Source: Talaromyces rugulosus
Lineage: Eukaryota; Ascomycota; Eurotiomycetes; Eurotiales; Trichocomaceae
Assembly (NCBI RefSeq): GCF_013368755.1
Contig: NC_049563.1
Span: 5,704,001-5,768,000 of the forward strand
Direction: 5' to 3'
Length of the DNA stretch: 64,000 nt
This document shows positions 56,082 through 64,000 of the stretch, in pieces (position 1 is the stretch's first letter; each line of letters starts with the position of its first letter). Below the pieces are notes generated by a model. It was not told the origin of the DNA. It did not search any database and was given only the letters and a program-made list of their open reading frames with translations. The position numbers and the translations under genes were made by a program.

Positions 56082-56610
56082 GATATCTATTTTCTTAATT
56101 ATCTATATTTTTGCTTCTCTTTTTCATATACAGCTTATAGATCATAAACTTCTTTTTATATAATCTAAAACTTATTAATACTTATTTTATAAGCTTTTAA
56201 CATACAATTAATTGTCTTATCAATAACTTCTGAAAAGCTTCTTATATACTGGCTTATACACCTTTTAATTATAGTTAATTAATGCTTGAATTAACATAGA
56301 TTTTAAAATATTTATAAACAGAATAATTATATATTACTTAATCAACTTCGAAAAAATATAGAAGTCTTTAATTGAACAGTAAACTATTAATAAACTTAAT
56401 TTAGATCAAATAGCACTAATCCAGTTGCTATAAAGCTATTCTAAATTATTTCAGCTTTATATACCATTATATAGACTTCTAGAAATACAGTAAGAAAGTC
56501 AATTTTATCAATATAATTAAATCTAAATCTTATCTATTATTTAACAAGCTGTCTATATTACTGTTTTAAAATTATAAAACAGCTAACATCAAGAGGCTAT
56601 AGAAGATATA
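56082..56610. other. AT-rich spacer, nothing recognised
   Basis: About 530 bp of strongly AT-rich DNA between the end of element A and the next LTR. No motif, LTR or frame was identified; possibly remains of an older repeat that hosted element A. Confidence 0.4.
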
Positions 56611-57116
56611 TGTCAGAAGAATCAATAACGCTCAGCCAATGAATGTGACAGCGGACGCTAGTTACATAAGCAAGATTATACGATATTGTTATTGGGTAGA
56701 TTACCCAATTATATCCCCGAAGCAAGAAACGTCTTTACGGATACTGGCACGTGACCAGGTGAGTTACAGGGCAGAATAGTTACAGGGCAAGCTAGTTGCA
56801 GGGCAACTTAATTACAGAGCAACCCGGTTGCAGGGCAAGGGAGTTATAGTATAAGGAACTTATAGGGCAATATTATTACAGCGCAACAATATTATATTGT
56901 AAGGAAATTGCCCTGCAACTACCAGCATCACGTGACTACATAGTCAACATAGTAAGATTATGCTAAGGAACTATGTTAACTATATAGTTAAGCAGAGCTT
57001 AACTATGCTCGCTATAGTTAGGATTAACTATATAAAGACACTCATTTACTATCATATATCTAGTTTATTGTATTTTATTCTCTTAAGCAAATAGCATACT
57101 ATTATTATTCTTCAAT
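56611..57116 (+). repeat. LTR of a C-related gypsy family (LTR D), truncated
   Basis: Starts TGTCAGAAGAATC, shares CGCTCAGCCAAT and the later ACTATATAAAGACACTCATTTACTATCAT promoter stretch in pieces with the reverse complement of the C LTR. It differs completely in the middle. Cut at 57116 by element B3. It carries a 16-bp-period repeat array at 56763-56901 in the place where the C LTR has its palindrome array. Confidence 0.75.
56763..56901. repeat. Nine-unit array with exact 16-bp period
   Basis: Copies of GTTACAGGGCA (variants GTTGCAGGGCA, ATTACAGAGCA, CTTATAGGGCA) start at 56763, 56779, 56795, 56811, 56827, 56843, 56859, 56875 and 56891, each exactly 16 bp apart. An inverted unit TGCCCTGCAAC follows at 56909-56919. 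The later units are eroded by transitions. Confidence 0.85.
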
Positions 57117-57373
57117 TGTTAGGGTCTTAGCCCCTGGGATACTCAGGCTTCGCTCTCGTAGAATAACCGCATTTGGTCCGCATCTGGTTCGCTATAGAAG
57201 AACCCCCTAACACTATACCAGATTTGTTAGGGCGCCCTTAAGATCTATACTCGCCTGTATCAATATTCAATAATATAAACCTCTATAAACTTTTTCTTTC
57301 TTTTTCTTATGTTCAAATCTACTTAATTTTTAGATCTATATAAGGCTAGTAAGATAGGATCTAGCCTATAATA
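57117..57373 (+). repeat. Element B3 5' LTR
   Basis: Starts TGTTAGGGTCTTAGCCCC directly after LTR D and ends CTAGCCTATAATA. Same length as the other B LTRs. Confidence 0.87.
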
Positions 57374-60300
57374 TTAGATTTAAACATTTCACCCCCTTCT
57401 CCTATTTAAAGGATTAAGAACGCGCCATTCTTTTTACCCAAAGGGTTAAGCTATATAATCGCTCTTTATTTATTTAAGTTAAGCCCTTAAGAACTATATT
57501 AACTCTCCTTATTTAGAGGATTAAATTATTATATCGCTGCTTCTTAACAACCAAGTTGAGTATTAAGAAATTTCTCTATTATAATGAATAGCTTACTAAA
57601 GGATGGCCCAGACCAAAAAGACATATCTTTAGAACTGAACCAGCTGTTATTAGAATAAATACAATAAATAGAATTCTTTCTAACAAATATATCTGCTTGT
57701 CTATTATATATCAAAGGACAAGTTAATAATACAACCAAACTATCTATATTTAAAGTCCCTATTAATGCTATATTATCAGTAACCTCTATATACAGTATAA
57801 ATAAATCATACCACTCTCTTAACCATCCTAATAAATATAACAACTCTGATTATTTATAATATATACAGTTTATAGCAATTCTATATATAAAATTAACAGT
57901 CAATGCACTAGTAATTAAAGGACTATATAAGTAATTGTAGTACGTCTATAGACAGTTGACAGGAAAGGTCCAGACAAAGGTCTATCCCTGGATATAGCTT
58001 CATGGAAATGTAAATATAGTTATTCCTACTATACTAGAAGCTTTTTTTGTGTATTTTAATATATTGTTCAAAGATTATCAACTTGTGGAGAAGATAAATC
58101 TTGAACTTAACTATATATAATAAGGATATACTCTTTTCCAGGACTTTATTAGCGAATTTAAATAGATATTACTTCTTACAAAAGGTCAATCATGGACTAA
58201 TAACATAAAAATCTCATAACTGAAAACTATAATTAACTAAGAAATGAGGTATATAACTATTAAGAGCGACATATTAAAGCAGTACAAAACTTTTTATGAA
58301 TGCTTATACCGAGTAGTGAACAATGTTAAAAAGCTAAAAAAATTAATAACATCTAGTCCTGATACAAGCAGAACACTTTCTATCTATTTACAAAAGGAAC
58401 CTTTTCTAACAGAGAACAGTCCTAAGTCATAGACTAGATATCTGTAGGCCTACCAATTAATATTGTCAGAACAGATAACTATTTTTAATATAGAAAACCA
58501 GGTTATATTACCTAATACTGTCCTAAACCTACGCTACTCTATTAGGTACTATCTCTGAGGAACCATAGCAAGAAGAAATATGATATATTCACAAGAATAT
58601 CTAACACTGAAGTAAAGAAGAATAAAACCAAATTTGATACAGGCTTAGATAATATATCAGAGTTAAAAGAGTAGCTTCTACATAAAATCGCCTATAGAAG
58701 CTAAAATACAAAACAGCTTATGACTTTAAAAATTTTAAGAAGATAGTTAGAAGGTTTAACAGATCTCTATTTAATATAGATATATAGTTAGACTATAGAA
58801 TTAATGCTAATACTTTAATTAATAGTAGATACCTTATCTATAGAATTATTAAAGAGACCTTCGCTTGAAAGAAAAAGCTGAATTATAGCGCTATTAAATC
58901 TAGACCTATTAAAGAATATGATAGTTTAGTATCTTAATACATCAAAGAAATTGTATACATAACATTAGATATTAAAAGAAATATACAGGAAAAAGCCTAC
59001 TTCTATATAGTTCTAAAGTGCGAATATAATATAATATTGGATCTCCCATAGATAGAACACCAACATGTAAGAATTAACGCCGCTAGAAGCCAACTAGAAT
59101 TCAGAAATAGAATATCTGTTAATAAAAAGAATCTGTTATAATCTAAGTATATCCCCCAACAGATTAATATAGCTGTGGTAAATGCTTTAAAAAGAATACA
59201 AAGCAGGAAAAAGAAGGTTAATATATTTATAATCTCTATACAGAATATTAAAAAAGCTCTAGCCCCAAAACCATAGACAGACTTAGGGAACAAGCTATCT
59301 AAGCATTACCACAAGTTTCTAAAACTATTTGACTTAAAGGAAGCTGATAAGCTATTACCATCACATCTAAATATTAATTATTAGATTGAACTAATTAATA
59401 CTGATGTGAAGAGGCATAAACTAGAGATACTATAGAGCCTTCTCTATAATATATCACGGGAAGAACTACTGATTCTATGGAAAACTCTCTATGACTTACT
59501 GTTAAAGGACTTCATATATATAAGCAACTTGCCTGTTACAATACTGGTACTGTTTGTAAGGAAATCTAGAGGAAGACTGTGTTTCTATATTGATTATTAG
59601 GTGCTCAACACTATAATAAAAAGAGATTAATATCTACTATTGTTAATATATAAGACTCTATAATAAATATCTAAAGCCTGATGGTTTATAAAGTTTGATG
59701 TTATAATAGTCTTCTATAAGATATATATTGCTGAAGGAGACAAGTAGAAGATAGCTTTCTAAACTAGATTTAGACTTTATAAATAGTTAATAATATCTTT
59801 TGGCTTTATCAATGCGCTAAGCATATTTCAATAATATATTAATTAGACTTTTCATAAGTTTCTAGATGACTTTGTATCTGCTTATCTAGATAATATGCTT
59901 ATTTTTATAAAAGATAGCCGTGTGCACCATTAGAAACAGATAATAAGGGTACTAGAACACCTATGTACTATAAAACTACAGCTAGATATTAATAAATATA
60001 AGTTTGAGGTACAGATAATAAAATATCTTAGATTTATATTAGAAGCTAGAAAAGGGATCTAAATAGACTCTATAAAAGTCTCTGCTATTTTAGAATAGAA
60101 AGCTTTAATATATATAAAAGATATATAATTGTTTTTAAGGTTTACAAATTTTTATTAATAGTTTATCCAAGGGTATTCTGATATAATCCGTCCGCTAACA
60201 GAACTAACTAAAAAGAAAACTATCTTTGTTTAAACTAAGGCTATTAATAAAGTCTTCAAACAACTAAAATAAATATTTATAAGTAACCTAATATTAGTAT

Positions 60301-60491
60301 AATTCAACCCCAAGCAGGATACAATTATGGAAACTAACTCTTCAGGATATGTTATAAAGGGAACATTATCACAGTATAATAACAAAGGACTCCTATAAAC
60401 CTACGCCTACTTCTCCTAAAAGTGCATGCCCGCGGAGTATAATTATAAGATCTATAATAAAGAGCTATTAGCAATAATAGCATATCTAAAA
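57117..60491 (+). mobile_element. Element B copy 3, 3'-truncated
   Basis: 5' LTR at 57117-57373 (257 bp), then gag and pol as in B1, as far as the end of RNase H. The RT box is TYLDNMLIF near 59880-59906, the second Asp mutated. At about 60491 it changes abruptly to LINE sequence. RIP-degraded but to a different pattern from B1. Confidence 0.82.
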
Positions 60492-61957
60492 TAATCCGCC
60501 GAGGCCCCTGGAAGCTGGGCATGGGCCTGGCCCGCAGGCTACGAGAGGCCTTGACCGCCGACCCCTCCCAGGGCTTTGAGCGTACAATAGAGCCTGGTAA
60601 TAGGTCTATACTACTAGATTTTAGGATAGACTCCCCTGAAACCGCTATGCAATTAGTCTTAGACCCCCTAAGTAGGATAGAGAATACTGACCTTTATTTA
60701 GATAGTTTCAGGTTAGACGATCAGCGCGTAGGCGCTACGGTAGCTTATAAGCCACTTATTGGTCTCTAGAAGTCGCGTCTAGCTTCCCTAGGCATAGGCT
60801 TCAAAGTCTTTGATACAGAATTAATAGGAGTAGTTGAAGCCCTAAAGTAGGTGCTGGTAGAGAATCTTAGAGGACCAATTAAGATATTTTTTGATGCTCA
60901 AGCCGCTATAGGCAGGCTTTAGTATATCTAGCTAGGCCCTGGCTAAGCCCTGGCGCTGTGGGCACATGATCTAGCTAAGGAACTGTAGGCTATTAGCCGC
61001 AGGGTTACTATATGCTGAATGCCAGGCTATAAGGGGGTCCCAAGCAACAAAGAGGTTAATAAAGCCGCCAAGAAAGCTGCAGAGAAGCCTTAAACAGACA
61101 AATACTTGGGTATCTCATTGGTATATGCTTAACAGGCTTGTATCAAAGCTTATAGAGCTATTAAGGCCAACTAGCTTGCTGTAAAGCTTGCAAAGTGTGT
61201 CTAGTGGGCAAGCTAGGCCTACTATCCCTCCCAGGGATGGAAGCTTGATCTAATGTTGGCAAATACCCCTAAGCATCTAGCGCGGCGATATTATCAGTTT
61301 AAGACTGGCTATGCATCAATTAGGGCCTATTTGCACCAAATTAAGGCCTGAGACTTTCCTAATTGCTTAGGGTGCTCTAGGGGGACTGAGATGGTAAGAC
61401 ACCTTCTTACAAACTATCGACAGTGGTGCCATCAGCGGGAAAAACTATATGCTGGCTTGGCCAAAGCGGGAGTAAAGACCCTGCAGGATAATGAGCAGTG
61501 CCCTAAAGCATATCTATTCCAGGACCTAAAAGCTACTACAGTGCTGCTGGCGTTTATAGGGGCCATTAAAGAGCGAGAGGATAACTAACAGGCCTGGGAG
61601 CAGACCTATAAGACTGATAATTGGGGCATTGAGGCCCTGGATAAGGGAAAGCGAGAGGGGGAAGGATAGCGGGCAGGGGCGGCCCGCTATTGTAGGCAAT
61701 GCCCAAACGTTAGTGGCTATAAGGAGGGAGTAGTGGTTACTACCCACTATAAGCCCCTGAATCGTCCTACGCATATAAGTGGCTTAGGGCGAGGAAAGTG
61801 CAAGATACCTTAAAAGCATAAATCCAATGGGGGTAGAGGTACTGGTTTATAGGGGGCAACCCCTATAAGCAGGCCTAATCCACACGAATCGCTGTCTGTC
61901 ATAGCCTAGGGCTTGGTATAGACGTTAAATTTGATTAAATAATAATAATAATAATAA
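60492..61957 (+). mobile_element. LINE copy 3: 3' end with (TAA)n tail
   Basis: Begins at TAATCCGCCGAGG, homologous to copy 1 at 44517, and continues past the point where copy 1 is cut. It holds RNase H (FDTELIGVVEALK, DAQAAIGRL), then a carboxy-terminal cysteine/histidine-bearing region (NCLGCSRG.EMVRHLLTNYRQW), and ends near 61930 with a TAA repeat. Scattered TAG codons replace Trp/Gln. Open pieces remain at 60521-60769 and 61391-61588. It supplies the 3' sequence missing from copies 1 and 2. Confidence 0.8.
61932..61957 (+). repeat. (TAA)n microsatellite at the LINE 3' end
   Basis: About seven TAA/AAT units after TTTGATTAAA. Short A-rich microsatellite tails are usual at the 3' ends of Tad1-like LINEs. 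Confidence 0.7.
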
Positions 61958-62589
61958 GAATAATATAATCTAAAGTACTACAAAAAGAATTATCTAAAGC
62001 CATAATAATATAAATTAATAAACTACAGATACTTTATTAGACAATCTTAAAAAATATTAAATAATTTAAGAATTAAATAAAGATCTATTATAATAAAAAG
62101 TATAAGGACATATTAATTCTTAAAAAAAAAAAAAAGTTTACTTATTATAACAAACAATTAGATAGAAAAAATTTAATATTCTAAGCAAGAGATTAAATAA
62201 TAAACTTGATATTATTAAATATAGATCTTTTATAATTTAAAAAAAACTCATGAATAATAATTATAAACTTTAACTATTAATAAAAATAAAAGTATACCTA
62301 ATATTTTATATCTTATTATTAGAACTAACTAAAAACCTAGAAAACAGTAATAACGAAGCAACTAAGGATGAATATAAAGTTAAAAATATCTTAAAAAAAA
62401 AGTTAGTAGAAAAAAGAATCTTTTACTTAGTTAGCTAGAAAAAATATAGATCTAAATATAATTTATAGAAACTAGTTAGGCACTTAAACTATCTTAAAAA
62501 GATTTAAATATTTTACTAGAAAAAAACTTAGAGAGGATATAGTTAAACTTATTATTAGATAATATAGAAAACTCTTAAATAACAGCTAC

Positions 62590-63060
62590 AATTATCTTAT
62601 TTAATTTTTATAGCTTAGTTTCTTATTTCTATTTCTTCTCCTTCTTTTTCTTTAAATATTCTAATTCCTCCATATCCTTTATATCTATTTGAATAAATTT
62701 TCTAATATACTTTTAGAAAAGTTTTCTTTATTTATATAAATAAGCCTATTTGATAAAAAGAGTTTTAAGCTTAGTATTCAATTAATCATCATCGGCCTTA
62801 ATCTTCTCTTGAGCCTTAATAAGCTTTTTCCACACTAAATCAGATAAGGCTATATTATAACATTTACAGCAACCAAAACTAATGTACTCGCTATAGTGAT
62901 TCAAAATTTCAGATTTAATATAAACCTTCTCTTAGACTATATAATAATAACAAAAAATCAACAGAATAATACCAGACTATTCAATACACAGCTAAAGATT
63001 TTTTATATTTATATTTTGCTTTGATAATATAGTTAGAATATCACTACCAAGAATATTAAC
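62590..63060 (-). pseudogene. Decayed antisense zinc-cluster gene in the second C copy
   Basis: On the minus strand this aligns with the gene at 31827-32381. The Lys/Glu-rich coiled-coil part is readable near 62630-62850 (KLIKAQEKIKADDD-like), and the Cys-cluster zone is at 62850-62990 with several Cys codons mutated to Tyr. Stops throughout. It shows that the antisense gene is a fixed part of this family. Confidence 0.7.
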
Positions 63061-63145
63061 AAGAAAGAAATTAGCTTATCTATATGACAGGAGACCTGCA
63101 ACTATTTATGTAACTGTCAGGACGCCAGCCTTCAAAAAAGGGGAT

Positions 63146-63802
63146 TATTATAAAAATTATAAATACTCAGCCAATCAATAAATAGCAAACGCTACTTATA
63201 TAAATAAGCTGCCTGAAACTCTTATAGAGTAGACTTATTAATTATAGAAACAAAGACAGAAGTAACTACACAGAAACTCATATGATCTAAATAATACAGA
63301 TATACTGATTTAGTAAAAATACACTAAGTAGATAGACATCCTAAATAGTACAGCTATACCATTTCTATGTAAATATATTTAGTATAGAACCACCTATCCT
63401 ATGCAAGTATACCCAGTATAGATGCACCCCAACAGTGTATATACACCATATTAGTGAAAGTACACTATAGCATATGACTATACAGAGAACATAGCTAAAC
63501 ATAGCTAGACTATATTTAGATATATCAATAACATAGCTAATAAAGCATTAACTATATTCACTATATTTAGGATCAGCTATATAAAGACATTTATTTACTA
63601 TTATATATCTAGTTTATTATATTTTATTTTCTTAAATAAATAGCATACTATTATTACTCTTCAACATACTTTGCAGTTTATCATTACGATAGTACTCTAC
63701 TTATCCTAGGATTACCTTATACAACGTTCTTATCTTGCCTTCTGTTAGCAGAATACCCACCCTGATTCACATCTTGGTGACGAGTTGTTGAACCGATTGA
63801 CA
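63146..63802 (+). repeat. LTR of the second C copy (RIP-degraded)
   Basis: Reverse-complement relative to the LTRs at 31055 and 38182. The last 130 bp, ending CGAGTTGTTGAACCGATTGACA, are nearly unmutated, while the rest is rich in C-to-T/G-to-A changes. The palindrome array is still traceable at about 63290-63470. Confidence 0.88.
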
Positions 63803-64000
63803 CATCTAGAAAAGTCTTGAACCAGCCTTTTTAAGAGTATTTTATTATTTTAAAAATAATATATAAAGGTAAAGCCTATTTAATAGTATTAATTGCTTTA
63901 ATTAAAATTATCTATTCTTAATTATTAGACTATAATAGCTTTAGATAGATATATTAATTATTTCTAGTAATAATCTTTATAGTTACACAAAGTCCTATAG
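63803..64000. other. AT-rich right edge, unrecognised
   Basis: Starts CATCTAGAAAAGTC directly after the LTR and becomes very AT-rich. It may be older repeat DNA; nothing identifiable. Confidence 0.35.

Larger units (their letters stand above)
61955..63802 (+). mobile_element. Second element C copy, 3' part, RIP-degraded
   Basis: Starts in the integrase C-terminal region and reads on the plus strand. The chromodomain zone is recognisable at 62340-62520 (EYKVKNILKKKLVE, then RIFYLVS). The mutated antisense gene follows, then the polypurine tract and an LTR. Orientation is opposite to the intact copy. The LTR is 657 bp (63146-63802), exactly the length of the intact ones. Confidence 0.85.

Noticed and set aside
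56763..56919. 16-bp periodic array as a CRISPR array
   Set aside because: Units of 11 bp with 5-bp gaps, eukaryotic LTR context, no cas genes.

Overview
The window reads as the genome of a filamentous ascomycete, most likely a Eurotiomycete such as Aspergillus or Penicillium (inference). The genes have short (about 50-90 bp) GT...AG introns. The families seen are typical of moulds: GMC oxidoreductase, a PTH11-like rhodopsin-fold membrane protein, DUF1996, type II haloacid dehalogenase, DUF4188 and a fungal transcription factor domain. The repeats carry the C-to-T/G-to-A scars expected of repeat-induced point mutation (RIP).

Bases 1-23,000 are an accessory-type region with few intact genes and many broken ones. 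Intact or nearly intact: a five-exon rhodopsin-like membrane protein (5999-7303), a four-exon secreted DUF1996 protein (10604-11830, minus), a haloacid dehalogenase-like hydrolase with a 51-bp in-frame intron (14207-14986) and a class-C beta-lactamase-fold serine hydrolase (19330-20661) whose signal peptide carries a stop codon. Broken: a GMC oxidoreductase, a zinc-type alcohol dehydrogenase and an aminoglycoside-phosphotransferase-like kinase, together at 543-3510; a DUF4188 monooxygenase; and a head-to-head pair (transcription factor, acid sphingomyelinase) that both lose their 5' halves at one junction near 22,250.

Bases 23,983-56,081 form one nested transposon stack that can be read layer by layer from target-site duplications. 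At the base is a RIP-degraded Ty3/gypsy element (called A here, 274-bp LTRs, GATA flanks). Two copies of a second gypsy element (B, 257-bp LTRs) sit inside it in opposite orientations. The 190 bp of A between them is inverted, and the four TSD halves pair crosswise, which is direct evidence of an inversion by recombination between the two B copies. Copy B1 was then hit in its 3' LTR by a complete, undecayed chromodomain gypsy element (C, 31055-38838, two 657-bp LTRs, GGGAC TSD). Copy B2 holds two Tad1-like LINE fragments in inverted orientation around an intact hAT transposon (44639-48452) with a three-exon transposase.

Bases 56,082-64,000 are a mosaic of further relics: a C-like LTR with a 16-bp repeat array, a third B copy, the 3' part of the LINE with a (TAA)n tail, and the decayed 3' end of a second C element.

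The most interesting unit is element C. It has one uninterrupted gag-pol frame of 1937 codons with an unusual duplicated Cys/His-rich module between gag and protease. It also has a convergent antisense gene for a 184-residue zinc-cluster plus coiled-coil protein, and an LTR array of ten 14-bp imperfect palindromes upstream of a TATA box. Together these suggest, as a hypothesis, an element that encodes a regulator of its own LTR.
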